Source: Neobacillus dielmonensis
GTDB taxonomy: Bacteria > Bacillota > Bacilli > Bacillales > Cytobacillaceae
DNA length: 64,000 bases
Reading direction: 5' to 3'
NCBI RefSeq assembly: GCF_000612665.1
Contig: NZ_HG942078.1
Location: 34,004 to 98,003 of the forward strand
Part shown: positions 36,892 to 46,217 of the stretch, piece by piece
Layout of the letters: each line of letters opens with the position of its first letter
Position numbering within the stretch: the stretch's first letter is position 1
The notes under the pieces: generated by a model
What the model was told of the DNA's origin: nothing
Database searches by the model: none
What the model saw: the letters and a program-made list of their open reading frames with translations, nothing else
Made by a program: the position numbers and the translations under genes

Positions 36892-37494
36892 TTATATCCA
36901 TCCTTTTTTCTCAGCAATGCTCGCGGCTTCGGTGCGGTTCTTAGCGCCGAGTTTGTGGATGATTTCTGATATATAGTTTCGGACAGTGCCAGATGATAAA
37001 TAGAGTTCTTTAGTAATTTCTTTTGTAGTTTTACCTAAGGCGGCGAGCTTTAAGATTTCTTGCTCTTTTGGCGTCAACGGGTTTTCTTCCCGAAAGACAT
37101 TAACCGTCAGCTCTGGGCTAAAAATCCGTTTCCCATTGACCACCTTACGGATCGCATCGGCCAGCTCGTCGATTTCTCCATCCTTTAGCAAATAGCCTTG
37201 GACGCCTGCCTTGACAGCCCGTTCGAAATAGCCTGGACGGGCAAAAGTGGTAAGTATGATGACCTTGCTCACCGAAGACCTGCGCACCAGTTCTTCCGCC
37301 ACCTCTAAGCCATTCATCACCGGCATTTCAATATCCATCAAACAAACATCTGGCTCAAGCTCCAAAATCGCCTTCAATGCTTCCTCTCCAGATGTGGCTT
37401 GGCCGATTACTTTCATATCGGTTTCTAAATCTAGCAGAGACCCAAGCGCACTTAATAGCATTCGCTGGTCTTCTGCAATAAACAATCGAATCAC
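36892..37494 (-). CDS. NarL/LuxR-type response regulator (YvfU-like)
   Basis: 200 residues: receiver domain with the acidic pair ED (5-6 region), phospho-acceptor Asp in CLMDIEMPVMNG, Thr in ILTTFAR and Lys in LLKDG; a LuxR-type helix-turn-helix follows (LTPKEQEILKLAALGKTTKEITKELYLSSGTVRNYISEI). It overlaps the histidine kinase gene by 4 bp. It is the last gene of an ATPase-permease-kinase-regulator operon with the same order as B. subtilis yvfRSTU. It probably activates its own operon, perhaps through the palindrome at 40339. Confidence 0.93.
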   Translation of the reverse strand: MIRLFIAEDQRMLLSALGSLLDLETDMKVIGQATSGEEALKAILELEPDVCLMDIEMPVMNGLEVAEELVRRSSVSKVIILTTFARPGYFERAVKAGVQGYLLKDGEIDELADAIRKVVNGKRIFSPELTVNVFREENPLTPKEQEILKLAALGKTTKEITKELYLSSGTVRNYISEIIHKLGAKNRTEAASIAEKKGWI

Positions 37495-38633
37495 ACGGCA
37501 GCCTCCTCTTTTTTTACAATCGGTACCGTAATTTGCAAAACAGCTCCATTATGGTTCGATAATGACAGATAGCCATCCACAAGTGCCAGCCGCTCCTTCA
37601 TACCATTAAGGCCGTTGCCAAACAGCTGATCTTTCGGAACCCCCATCCCATCATCTAAAACCATGATTTTCAAATTCTTCGTTGATAGCTTTGTTGTTAC
37701 CTGGCAATGGGCTGCCCGGCTATGCTTGACCACATTGGTTGCTGCTTCACGGATACACATACCAAGAATGTTTTGCGTAAACGGGGGAATTTTTGAAAAA
37801 TCAGCTTCTCCATTGTATTGATAAGTAATTCCAGCCGCCCGAAGGATTTGCTGAATTTGGATTAACTCTTCAGCGATGGTCGCCGCCCGCATATCTGAAA
37901 CCAGTTCCCGTACTTGTTTTAGTGCGGCACGTGACGTGACTTCCATTTCCTTGGCCTCGCTTTTGGCCCGATCCAAGTCGGCCGGGATCAGCCGCTGGAC
38001 AAGCTGGCTTTTAAGGGTTAATAACGACAATGTATGGCCAAGGGTATCATGTAAATCCCGGGCAATCCGTACCCGTTCCTCTCGTTTGACCAGTTCTTCA
38101 ATTTGCTTATTGGCCTGTGCGAGTTGTTTTTCCAGCTCCATCCTGCGATTCATGGAGCGGATTCCAAACGGTGAAATCAGCATAATAATTAAAAAAGGAA
38201 TAAAGAAAATGAGTTCGGAAGCTGTGAAAAAACTTCCCGTTTGGGCAATATGGTAGACAAATGGGAGGATTTCAATCACAGCGAGGCTGAACAGCCCGCG
38301 GTAGAACACCGTCTTATTTTGGTACCAGCCAATAAAATTAGCCGGGAAGAACCCTAGGAAAATATGATTTAAGCTATAAAACATACTTAGTATAAACACA
38401 ATGGCCATCTGTACTGTCAGCCAGTAGGTGAATTTTTTATTCCCCATGCAAAAATAAAGCTGCCGGTACGTGACCAAAAACAGCAGCACCATTCCATAGC
38501 CAATCAGTTGCTTAACCCCCTGCGTCTCCTTCGTCAGGTAATAGATGGGAAAACCCACATAGATGAGAAAAATGTAGGGAAAGAAACCGAATTGGCTCGG
38601 AAATAGGCTGAAATTTCGTTTCATCCACATCAC
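37491..38633 (-). CDS. Sensor histidine kinase, DesK/NarX type (YvfT-like)
   Basis: 380 residues. Five or six membrane spans (1-155) are followed by a dimerisation helix with the phospho-accepting H195 in RIARDLHDTLGHTLSLL, typical of the HisKA_3 group, and an ATPase domain with REAATNVVKHSRA and DDGMGVP. It has no large extracellular sensor, like intramembrane-sensing kinases linked to ABC exporters. It overlaps both neighbours by 4 bp; GTG or the following ATG may start it. Confidence 0.92.
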   Translation of the reverse strand: MMWMKRNFSLFPSQFGFFPYIFLIYVGFPIYYLTKETQGVKQLIGYGMVLLFLVTYRQLYFCMGNKKFTYWLTVQMAIVFILSMFYSLNHIFLGFFPANFIGWYQNKTVFYRGLFSLAVIEILPFVYHIAQTGSFFTASELIFFIPFLIIMLISPFGIRSMNRRMELEKQLAQANKQIEELVKREERVRIARDLHDTLGHTLSLLTLKSQLVQRLIPADLDRAKSEAKEMEVTSRAALKQVRELVSDMRAATIAEELIQIQQILRAAGITYQYNGEADFSKIPPFTQNILGMCIREAATNVVKHSRAAHCQVTTKLSTKNLKIMVLDDGMGVPKDQLFGNGLNGMKERLALVDGYLSLSNHNGAVLQITVPIVKKEEAAV

Positions 38634-39367
38634 ACCGCTTCTTGTTTTCTTCTAATATACTTTGATAGTAGCATGAACAGGACTAAATAGGCGATTAAAA
38701 TCAGCATATTTTTCCAATCCGGCATTTCGCCGCGAACAATTTCCCAGGCACCATTGCCAAAATGGTAGGATGGCAGCCATTGGGCGATATTTTGCATCAC
38801 TTTTGGCATGACTTCGAGAGGCATCCATAAGCCGCCAGTAACAGCCAAGACCATATAGACCACATTGCTTATGCCAGCCGCCGTTTCTACTTTTTTCATC
38901 AATCCAATCATGGTGCCCACTGCAAGAAACGGAAGTGATCCAAACAAAATCCACAAGCCGCTCAACACCCATTCAAGGGCAGATAAACTGACATCATTAA
39001 TAATCGCACCTGCGATGAAAATGATGGTAATCGACAATACATGGATGACACTTTGGCCAATCATTTGCGCCGCAAAATAAACACTGTCAGACAGAGGAGT
39101 CGTACGGATAAAGGTTGACCAGCCTTGCGAACGTTCTTGCACCATTCGGATTCCCAATGTCATCATTGAGGAGCCCATCACGCTGAACACCGTCATCGAC
39201 ATTAAATAATGCGCCTGCCATTCTGCTTGATTTGGGACATCTGAATTCACCAAGTTCGTAAACACGTAGTAGAAGATAATCGGCATGAACAATGACCAAA
39301 AGACAAAATACCGGTTCCTTAATACCCGAATCATCTCTATTTTGCATTGCATTTGAAATGCTTTCAT
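38630..39367 (-). CDS. ABC-2 type transporter permease (YvfS-like)
   Basis: 245 residues with six membrane spans. The late segment with P-x-x-x-LP (GSLPFLAVGTMIGLM) and the stretch VTGGLWMPLEVMPKVMQNIAQWLP are hallmarks of ABC-2 exporters. It pairs with the ATPase encoded 1 bp upstream. Substrate unknown; relatives with this kinase pairing export antimicrobial or lipid-like compounds. Confidence 0.92.
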   Translation of the reverse strand: MKAFQMQCKIEMIRVLRNRYFVFWSLFMPIIFYYVFTNLVNSDVPNQAEWQAHYLMSMTVFSVMGSSMMTLGIRMVQERSQGWSTFIRTTPLSDSVYFAAQMIGQSVIHVLSITIIFIAGAIINDVSLSALEWVLSGLWILFGSLPFLAVGTMIGLMKKVETAAGISNVVYMVLAVTGGLWMPLEVMPKVMQNIAQWLPSYHFGNGAWEIVRGEMPDWKNMLILIAYLVLFMLLSKYIRRKQEAV

Positions 39368-39368
39368 G

Positions 39369-40271
39369 TTAGATAGCCTCCTTTGCTTCGCTGGTCAGCT
39401 GTTCGAACGCTTCCTCCAGCTTGCCGCGTTCAATTTGAATATCCCGTGCTCCGATTTTTTCTTGGAAAATGAATTCTAGCACCCGGTCAGTGCTGGCTGT
39501 TTCCGCATATACCCGGTTATTTTTTCGATAAATTCGGTCAATTTTGCTGTGTTGATACAATTTTTCCAGAGAGGTTTCCGGGTCGACGATAAACGAGACC
39601 GATTGCTTATTGATGCTGGCCTTGATTTGTTCCGGTGTTCCGTCGGCGACGATTGCGCCGTCCTTGAACAACAGGATGCGGTCGGCGGCTTCATCGGCTT
39701 CCTGCAGGTAGTGGGTGGAAAAGATGATTGTTTTACCTTGGTCGGCCAACTTTCTTACTGTTTGCCAAAATTGCTTTCTAGCAGTGATGTCCATGCCGAC
39801 AGTCGGCTCATCGAAAATGATTAGTTCTGGATTTCCAGCGAGTGCCAAAGCAAAGCTGAGTCTCCGCTTTTGACCGCCGGATAATTTTTCAGCCCGGGTT
39901 TTTAAATCTTGTTCGGTAAGGCCCGTCAGACTGATCAGCTCTCCCATAGGGAGCGGCTCGTGATAATAGCTTCTAATTAATGCGAGGATTTCCCGTACTT
40001 TTAAGCCCCCCATCACGCTGACCTCCTGCAGCATGGTTCCGAGTTTTTCCCGGACCTGTTTTTCGTGCGGCAGCCGGTTAAATAACCGTATTTCTCCTGA
40101 CGTAGGTTTTAGCAGGCCGAGGATCATCGAAATGGTTGTGGTTTTCCCGGCCCCGTTTGGTCCCAGGATGGCTGTTATCTGGCCTTTGGTTATAGAAAAA
40201 GAGACATTATGGACGGCAAGTTTATGTTGAAAGGACTTTGTCACGTTTTGCACAGTTAAAATTTCGTTCAT
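39369..40271 (-). CDS. ABC transporter ATPase (YvfR-like)
   Basis: 300 residues. Walker [11 protein letters not shown]-loop [10 protein letters not shown], signature [15 protein letters not shown] and Walker [13 protein letters not shown] are intact, with the switch His in [12 protein letters not shown]-terminal domain of about 85 residues resembles the regulatory tail of drug-exporter ATPases. First gene of the four-gene operon, with a ribosome site AGGAGGTG. Confidence 0.95.
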   Translation of the reverse strand: MNEILTVQNVTKSFQHKLAVHNVSFSITKGQITAILGPNGAGKTTTISMILGLLKPTSGEIRLFNRLPHEKQVREKLGTMLQEVSVMGGLKVREILALIRSYYHEPLPMGELISLTGLTEQDLKTRAEKLSGGQKRRLSFALALAGNPELIIFDEPTVGMDITARKQFWQTVRKLADQGKTIIFSTHYLQEADEAADRILLFKDGAIVADGTPEQIKASINKQSVSFIVDPETSLEKLYQHSKIDRIYRKNNRVYAETASTDRVLEFIFQEKIGARDIQIERGKLEEAFEQLTSEAKEAI

Positions 40272-40338
40272 TTGTGAAACACCTCCTGATTTCTTGACTT
40301 TATTGTACTGTGGCAGGGGGTGTCATTTTTAGTAAGCA

Positions 40339-40361
40339 TTGTCACCAATATGAGGTGACAA
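40339..40361. promoter_or_regulatory. Palindromic candidate operator upstream of the ABC/two-component operon
   Basis: TTGTCACC and GGTGACAA form a perfect 8-bp inverted repeat around a 7-nt spacer, about 70 bp before the ATPase start. Size and position suit a dimeric NarL-type response regulator. Additional TGTCAT half-like sites flank it (40321 and 40363). Confidence 0.45.
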
Positions 40362-40467
40362 ATGTCATATTGTCAGCATTATTAACAAAATATTCACTCC
40401 TTCCGTAAAGATAGATGGGATATTTTATATATGATTGGTATAGGTCAATAATGAAAGGAAGATGCCT

Positions 40468-41412
40468 ATGGCAAGAGTATTAAAACCCCGGTCCTTATCA
40501 GATGGGTTAAAAATTCTAAGAATATTAAACATTCGAATGACCTTGTCAAAAACAGATAAAGGAAACTACTTATATCTTTAGAAAAGCTACGAAGGCGAAG
40601 TAAGGTTTGATCAAATGACTGGGGGACTGCAAAGCGATATTTTGATACTGAATGATTTGCTGCTAGGGGTTAAAGGCACTCAGTTTCAGATTGATTCTTT
40701 AATCATCTCAAACGAGATTATTTTACCATACGAGATAAAAAATTATGAAGGTGATTATTTTTACGAATCAGATCGGCTTAACACCATTTCCGGTAAGGAA
40801 ATAAAGGACCCACTTCTCCAATTAACCCGCTGTGAGTCCTTACTCCGACAGTTACTACAAAATCTAGGATACTATCTCCCTGCTGAAGGTTCTGTTGTAT
40901 TCGTGAACCCCGAGTTCTCTTTATACCAAGCCCCTCTACATAAACCATTTTTCTTACCAACTCAACTAAATCATCTCATGAAAAAACTTGATGCGCTCCC
41001 TAGGAAACCAACTGAGAGACACATTAAGCTAGCTGAAAAGCTAGTTTCATTGCACATTACTAAACCCACTTTCACGAGACTTCCATCTTATGACTTTTAT
41101 ACTTTAAAAAAGGGGCCTACGTGCGGGAACTGTAACTCTTTTTCTATTGTTAATCATGGTAAGAAGGCTGTTTGCCAAACATGCGGACATGTGGAGTGGG
41201 TTGATACTACTATTGTGAGGAGTATAGAGGAGCTAAGGCTCTTGTTCCCAGACATTAAAATAACTTCAAACGTTGTTTATGTATGGACCAATTCGTTTGT
41301 GTCTATGAAGACGATTGGGAGGATATTGAAGCAAAACTATCACGCCGTTGGAGTTGACCAATGGACTTACTATGAGGGAAAGATTACTCCTCCCAACTCA
41401 CATCTTTCATGA
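40468..41412 (+). pseudogene. NERD-domain nuclease-related gene with in-frame amber stop
   Basis: The frame starts at an ATG 6 nt after AAAGGAAG (MARVLKPRSLSDGLKILRILNIRM) and is interrupted at codon 38 by TAG (40579-40581), between NYLYL and KSYEGEVRFDQM. It then runs uninterrupted for 277 codons. Related proteins read LEKGYEGE here, so one GAG-to-TAG change would explain it. The NERD core follows: LILNDLLL, FQIDSLII, YEIKNYEGDYFYESD, QLTRCESLLRQLL and NPEFSLYQAP. A C-terminal zinc ribbon CGNC-CQTC (about 40 residues from the end region) suggests nucleic-acid binding. Restart at ATG 40615 would lose the first 49 residues but keep the core. Either a recent pseudogene or a sequencing error. 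Confidence 0.75.
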
Positions 41413-41667
41413 AAAATTTCATTTTTGCTTTCCATTTCTATTAACGACAGATCTCGACTCCCTACCTTTAGTTCGGTTGTTAATACCCTTTGATTACCTA
41501 CTGTTCTCTTCTTCTTTGACCTTGGACAATAGGCAATACCGCCTATTAACTCCTCTTCTCTTATTTTTTTTACTCATACGGTCGTTAATAAATTTCTTGA
41601 ATTCTAATTGCCTGATGCAATACCCCTTATTTCCCCTCGCTGTTAATCAATCCGTGGAGCTTTATAG
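41413..41667. other. Pyrimidine-rich intergenic stretch, no gene supported
   Basis: This 255-bp stretch is rich in C and T on the plus strand, with GTTAAT/ATTAAC recurring about five times. An ORF runs through it (41348-41713), but it has no ribosome site and a low-complexity Leu/Phe product. Confidence 0.4.
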
Positions 41668-41708
41668 TACAAAAAGAGGTCTGCTACTCCAATGCAGACC
41701 CCTTTTTG
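41668..41708. terminator. Terminator of the DUF4405 gene, bidirectional
   Basis: A 14-bp stem with one mismatch (41671-41684 with 41694-41707) and a 9-nt loop has T-tracts on both strands, adjoining the stop of the minus-strand gene. Confidence 0.85.
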
Positions 41709-41709
41709 T

Positions 41710-42669
41710 TTAAGCACTTGCCAATTCGTCGTCTTTATTCCTGTTCGTTTGTTGCTTCTTACGTTTATTTTTCCCCAGCCATTTATCAAGATAATAGATG
41801 ATAATGATCAACACGGCCATAATCCCAAAATACTGGACAATGACATTGATTACACTTGCCTTGCCAAATTCTCCTTTTACTCCTTTAAATCCGCCTTCCG
41901 TGCGAGCCGATTTGTCAAACTCTCCGCCCTTGACGTCACCATCTGCAAAATCTGCCCTGTCTCCTGCCTCAAAGCTGCCTTTAGCAAAGTTCGGCCTGTC
42001 CCCTGCTTCGAAGTCGCCTCCAGCAAAGTCCGGTTTCTCCCCACCATGAAAATTACCTTCAGTCGTTTGTGACGAAGAGACACTAAACACGTTGGTTACG
42101 CGTCCCACTTGATTGATGAAATTGGTAGTGTAGATTTCATAGCTTCCAAACACTAATAGTCCGACTGTCATGACTTTTGCGATGATTCCCGAGACAGGTT
42201 TAGATGTTTTTACTTTAACGATGTCCTTAAAGACGTTGATCACCCATTTCCAATGTAATCCTACATGGGCAGCTACTAGAATTAGAGCTATATAAGAAAT
42301 GGCCATATGGGACATTTTAAACCATTGTTCATTTCCGAAATTGATGTTTGGGAAAACCACCCTTGAAATTAAAATACCGCTGATAATAATAAATGCCATG
42401 GTGATCAATAACAACAGGTTTAGTACATACCCCCATTTTGTTTTAGCAGGCAGCTTACGATCAAAAAGCTTCAACGTCACGTTTTTTACCCAGCGCCAAT
42501 TGAGCGCTATATGTGTGAAAAATGCCACTCCTATCGCCAACCCGGCAATTTCGTGGAACGTCAAGCCTCCCAAAACACGTTTATTAAAAAACAGCACAAA
42601 GGTTACCGCCATTAAACTATCTAGTGCAAACTTTATATTTGTGATCTTTCTTTTTTTCTGCTTTTGCAT
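41710..42669 (-). CDS. DUF4405 cytochrome-b-like membrane protein with repetitive extracytoplasmic tract
   Basis: 319 residues. Two related four-helix-type halves contain paired His likely to bind haem: FHEIAG and HIALNWRWVKN in the first, SHMAISYIALILVAAHVGLHWKWV in the second. This is the DUF4405 pattern, a family seen with membrane electron transfer and flavinylated extracellular proteins. After a fifth span, a tract of about 60 residues rich in Gly, Asp and Phe repeats (GDFEAGDRPNFA, GSFEAGDRADFA, GDVKGGEFD) precedes a final span and a basic tail. Alone in its unit, between two terminators. The start has only a weak GAGGAG ribosome site. Confidence 0.75.
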   Translation of the reverse strand: MQKQKKRKITNIKFALDSLMAVTFVLFFNKRVLGGLTFHEIAGLAIGVAFFTHIALNWRWVKNVTLKLFDRKLPAKTKWGYVLNLLLLITMAFIIISGILISRVVFPNINFGNEQWFKMSHMAISYIALILVAAHVGLHWKWVINVFKDIVKVKTSKPVSGIIAKVMTVGLLVFGSYEIYTTNFINQVGRVTNVFSVSSSQTTEGNFHGGEKPDFAGGDFEAGDRPNFAKGSFEAGDRADFADGDVKGGEFDKSARTEGGFKGVKGEFGKASVINVIVQYFGIMAVLIIIIYYLDKWLGKNKRKKQQTNRNKDDELASA

Positions 42670-42746
42670 CGCACTTGCTCCTCTTCATTTACTGTATGGC
42701 TAGGTTTAATATAATGGCTAAACCTTAAGTAAACCTTAAGACGTAA

Positions 42747-42776
42747 AAAAATCGCCCTAATACAGGGGCGATTATT
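42747..42776 (-). terminator. namZ terminator
   Basis: ATCGCCCC pairs with GGGGCGAT-type arm (about 42750-42757 with 42766-42774) and is followed on the minus strand by seven T; it overlaps the namZ stop codon. Confidence 0.85.
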
Positions 42777-44016
42777 TATAGAGCAAATACTGTTTACGGA
42801 TTTTTAAGAATTCATCCAATGCCGGCTGCCATTCCTGTTTCATATGTTCGATTGATTTACCAATTTCGATTGCAGTGCGGATGGAGCCATTGCCAACGAG
42901 AGTATCAAAAAAGGAGATTCCAGCGCTGTTTGGTGTTAGAAAGCGGAACTGATCCGGATACATATCATGAATGGTTTTCACAATGTAAAGACCTGTTTCA
43001 AAAGGCCGATAGGAGTTGTGGTTGGTCACATGAATTTGAATGCCCTGGCATAATTTATTACCATGCTTGGACGCTGTCGGGATAAATGAAGCAGCCCGGA
43101 AAACTACGCCCGGCAAATGGTAAGAATTGAGTTTTCCCGCTAAATCCTCGCCGTTGATAAAAGGCGCCCCAAGCAACTCAAATGGCTTTGCGGTGCCGCG
43201 TCCTTCGGAAATGTTCGTCCCCTCAAGAAGCGCTGAGCCTGAATAAACCATTGCCGTATCTAAAGTCGGTATATTCGGTGAAAGCATGACGAACGGTAAT
43301 GAAATTTCATCATAATACATGCGGCGCTTCCATCCCTCCATTTTAACAACCGTCAAATCGGCGCCAATGTTAAATTCTTTATTAAACAACTGGGCCAATT
43401 CCCCTACCGTCATCCCGTGCCGGACCGGAATCGGATACTTCCCGATAAACGAAGAATATTTCTTTTCCAAGATAGGGCCTTCCACTTTGATCCCGTCAAT
43501 CGGATTGGGACGGTCCAGTACGATTAACGGTATATGGTTCTCTTTTGCCGCCTCCATTGCTAAAGCTAGCGTATAGATGTAGGTATAAAAGCGGGCGCCG
43601 GCATCTTGAATATCAAACACCAGCACATCCACGTTAGCCAGCATTTCCGGGGTTGGCTTTTTCGTCTTGCCATACAAGCTGTATACTGGAATCCGGGTTT
43701 TTTCATCCAAATAAGATTCAACAACCGAACCAGCTGGAGCACTGCCGCGTACACCGTGTTCCGGACCAAATAGTGCCGTAAGCTTAACGGCCGGATGATG
43801 GTAAAGGATATCAACTATACTAGTAAGCTGTTGATTGACACCGGTTGGATTGGTGATTAATCCGACGCGCTTGCCATTTATTAAGTTAATCTGGTCCTCA
43901 AGCAGGACCTCAATCCCTAATCGAACCTTCTGCTCATTGATGCTGGCGGCAGCAGCACCGGGGGCTGTGGAGAGGACCAGCAGCACCGCCACCATTTCGG
44001 CGAGCCATTTTTTCAC
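42772..44016 (-). CDS. namZ: Exo-beta-N-acetylmuramidase (NamZ/YbbC, DUF1343)
   Basis: 414 residues with a signal peptide (KKWLAEMVAVLLVLSTAPGAAA). The DUF1343 landmarks are clear: NGKRVGLITNPTGV, LFGPEHGVRG, DVLVFDIQDAGARFYTYI, LDRPNPI and SEGRGTAKPFE. NamZ releases MurNAc from the non-reducing ends of peptidoglycan fragments outside the cell for recycling (established in B. subtilis). I chose the GTG at 44016, 10 nt or so after AGGGAGGTG, because the longer frame lacks a ribosome site and overlaps the preceding small gene. Its operon includes the AmiE-like hydrolase; nagZ and the mur genes of the B. subtilis cluster are absent here. Confidence 0.93.
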   Translation of the reverse strand: MKKWLAEMVAVLLVLSTAPGAAAASINEQKVRLGIEVLLEDQINLINGKRVGLITNPTGVNQQLTSIVDILYHHPAVKLTALFGPEHGVRGSAPAGSVVESYLDEKTRIPVYSLYGKTKKPTPEMLANVDVLVFDIQDAGARFYTYIYTLALAMEAAKENHIPLIVLDRPNPIDGIKVEGPILEKKYSSFIGKYPIPVRHGMTVGELAQLFNKEFNIGADLTVVKMEGWKRRMYYDEISLPFVMLSPNIPTLDTAMVYSGSALLEGTNISEGRGTAKPFELLGAPFINGEDLAGKLNSYHLPGVVFRAASFIPTASKHGNKLCQGIQIHVTNHNSYRPFETGLYIVKTIHDMYPDQFRFLTPNSAGISFFDTLVGNGSIRTAIEIGKSIEHMKQEWQPALDEFLKIRKQYLLYK

Positions 44017-44029
44017 GAAAAACACCTCC

Positions 44030-44320
44030 CTATTCATACCCAATCCCATGGCCAAAACCAAATAGTACACTAGCATCATGTTGTAGATCGTGACTGGCAG
44101 TTTGCCTGAGGGATTGCATAAAATGCCCGTCATTGTATATGTGCAGGGCATTTAACTGAATTTGCTTAGCCGCTGCGTTTCTAGTCACTTGAGGTACGTT
44201 AAGGTCAATCACTAAGTCCTTGACAGCCGTTTGGGCTGCTGTTCCTGAGATGGGAATTTCCATGATTGAAAATGCCGCCAGTAAAAATGCTGTTATTAAC
44301 GCCTTCATAAGGATGAGCAA
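44030..44320 (-). CDS. Small secreted hypothetical protein
   Basis: 96 residues with a signal-peptide-like start (MKALITAFLLAAFSIMEIPISGTAA) and a mature part of about 70 residues containing VKDLVIDLNVPQVTRNAAAKQIQLNALHIYNDGHF. TTG start after GAGGTGAC. Its stop overlaps the namZ ribosome site, suggesting translational coupling. No family recognised. Confidence 0.5.
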   Translation of the reverse strand: MLILMKALITAFLLAAFSIMEIPISGTAAQTAVKDLVIDLNVPQVTRNAAAKQIQLNALHIYNDGHFMQSLRQTASHDLQHDASVLFGFGHGIGYE

Positions 44321-44359
44321 GTTTTGTCACCTCTTTAGTAAAAGGTTCTGTTTAATTTG

Positions 44360-44472
44360 GCTGTTGATTTCCGCTCCAGGCGCTCAGCGAACCCGCAGGC
44401 GTGCCGGGGAGCCTCCTCTCGGCCCCGTACTCCCACAGGAGTCGAGCACCTTCCGCTCCAATCATCAGAGTT
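44360..44472. repeat. Intergenic GC-rich repeat element of Bacillaceae type
   Basis: A GC-rich block between the AmiE-like gene and the small secreted gene contains TTCCGCTCC twice (near 44369 and 44451), CAGGCGCTC, GAGCCTCCTC and AGGAGTCGAGCACC. I recognise this wording as a short repeat scattered through many Bacillaceae genomes, here partly degenerate. It is non-coding and out of keeping with the local base composition. Confidence 0.55.
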
Positions 44473-44531
44473 AAAAAGATCAACATTATCGTTTAACAAA
44501 GCCTAGTAAAAGTATCCCTCATGGGTGTGGT

Positions 44532-46217
44532 TTAATAGTCTCTCAGCTGCCAGCTATTCCGGCTAAAGGTCAATTTTTTTTCCCCAAGCTTTGGATGTAA
44601 CACATACCAGCCGCGCTTATTGATAGAACTATCTGTTCTATAAACAAACCGCAACATTTTTGCGTCTTTCGGTACTAAAAGTTTTTGAGTTTCCCAGCCC
44701 TTGCTGGTACCTGTGAATTCGGCTAGCTTTTTCCATGCCCCAGCTCTTAGCAATTCCACAAATCCATAATCCCAGCCCTCTTCCATCATGTGCCAGGTTA
44801 CAAAGGTTAACATCGTATCCTCTTTTAGGTGCAAGTCGGCTTCCATCATCCGGTTTAACTTGTTGCCATATCCGGCAAACCAGGCAGCGCCTCGACCCGG
44901 AATCGTAACTGGAATGGCGTCCGCGATAGACCGGGCAAACAGCCTCCTTGGCTCATTGATCGAACCCATGCTTCTGCTTGGATGGACGCGGTTAGTCAAT
45001 AAAATTGCCACCGTTTTCGTGTTCGGATTGACTACAATGGAAGTGCCGGTATAGCCTGTATGGCCAAAAGTATACGTCCCTTCAGATAGTGCACCCATAT
45101 ACCAATTTTGCCCTAGTTCCCAGCCAAGCCCGTGATCATGGCCAGGGACGCCTTCGTTTTGATTTTCCAGCAATAATTTTACCGTTTCCGGCCGCAAGAT
45201 ACGTTTTTCGCCATAGTTTCCCCGATTAATAAACACATGGGCCAGCTTGGCCAAATCTTCGGCGGTAGAGAAAACACCCGCATGGCCAGCCACACCGTCA
45301 AGTGCCCAGGCATTTTCATCGTGGACTTCTCCCCAGACTAGGCCACGGTTTAGGAGCGGCTGGTATTCCGTGGCAGCAATCCGCTTTTTCAAAGATTTTG
45401 GTGGGTTATACATGGTATCCCTCATCCCCAACGGATCAGTAATATTCTCTTTGACAAATATGTCCTGACGCTGACCGGAAAGTTTTTCAATCAAAGCACC
45501 TAGGGTAATCATGTTTAAATCACTATATTCATAATTGGTACCTGGCATGCTTTTTAACCGCTGCTGAAAGACTAACCGCAGGCGGTCTTCTCGTGACCTG
45601 CCTTGTGCATAGAGCGGAATCCCCGCGGCTAGGCCGGACCGATGGGTTAATAACTGGCGAATGGTAACCTGTTGCTTCCCAACCGATGCAAATTCAGGAA
45701 TATACTTGGCAACGGGGTCATCAAGTCCAAAAAGCCCACGATCATAAAGCTGCATGATCGCCACTGTAGTAAAAATTTTACTGATCGATGCCAAGTCAAA
45801 AATGGTGTTTTTTTTCATTGCAATTGGGTTATCCAGTTCCGTAAACTTGTTGTCTTTATAACGAGCGGAGTAACCATAGGCGGTATGTTTGACAATTCTC
45901 CCTCCTCTAGCTGCAAAGGCTACTGCACCGGGGAAAAACTTTTGGGAGATATAGTGTTTCATCACGCTGTCGATTTGTTGCAGAGGGGCGGCCACCATCC
46001 CAACTTCTTTTGCAGTGCTGGGACGCAATTTACTGGTTATTAGGATAGGAGTGGATTTCCCTGTAATAACAGGGTGTGGTCTTTCTGATGATGGGGTTGT
46101 GTTCTGGTCTTTTCTGTCGATTAGCGAACTGGTTTGTACACTGCTGGCTGCTGCTATGCTTGAAGCAACTATTATAGGAAAACAAACAACCAAAATAATG
46201 ATGGGTCTTATTTTCAT
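44532..46217 (-). CDS. Serine beta-lactamase-fold hydrolase, AmiE/YbbE-like
   Basis: 561 residues with a signal peptide, then a class C beta-lactamase/PBP-type domain: SxxK in DLASISKIFTT, YxN in YEYSDLN, and HTG in FGHTGYTGT. AHVFINRGNYGEKRILRPETVKLL is typical of the family. A C-terminal domain of about 130 residues (GRGAAWFAGYGNKLN onward) is extra. In B. subtilis, AmiE (YbbE) is encoded with NamZ and NagZ and removes peptide from MurNAc during cell-wall turnover; linkage to namZ here supports that role. ATG 46217 follows AGGAGG. A broader esterase function cannot be excluded. Confidence 0.85.
   Translation of the reverse strand: MKIRPIIILVVCFPIIVASSIAAASSVQTSSLIDRKDQNTTPSSERPHPVITGKSTPILITSKLRPSTAKEVGMVAAPLQQIDSVMKHYISQKFFPGAVAFAARGGRIVKHTAYGYSARYKDNKFTELDNPIAMKKNTIFDLASISKIFTTVAIMQLYDRGLFGLDDPVAKYIPEFASVGKQQVTIRQLLTHRSGLAAGIPLYAQGRSREDRLRLVFQQRLKSMPGTNYEYSDLNMITLGALIEKLSGQRQDIFVKENITDPLGMRDTMYNPPKSLKKRIAATEYQPLLNRGLVWGEVHDENAWALDGVAGHAGVFSTAEDLAKLAHVFINRGNYGEKRILRPETVKLLLENQNEGVPGHDHGLGWELGQNWYMGALSEGTYTFGHTGYTGTSIVVNPNTKTVAILLTNRVHPSRSMGSINEPRRLFARSIADAIPVTIPGRGAAWFAGYGNKLNRMMEADLHLKEDTMLTFVTWHMMEEGWDYGFVELLRAGAWKKLAEFTGTSKGWETQKLLVPKDAKMLRFVYRTDSSINKRGWYVLHPKLGEKKLTFSRNSWQLRDY

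Noticed and set aside
41348..41713. 121-codon plus-strand ORF after the NERD gene
   Set aside because: No ribosome site, overlaps the NERD end and a terminator, and has a low-complexity Leu/Phe product.
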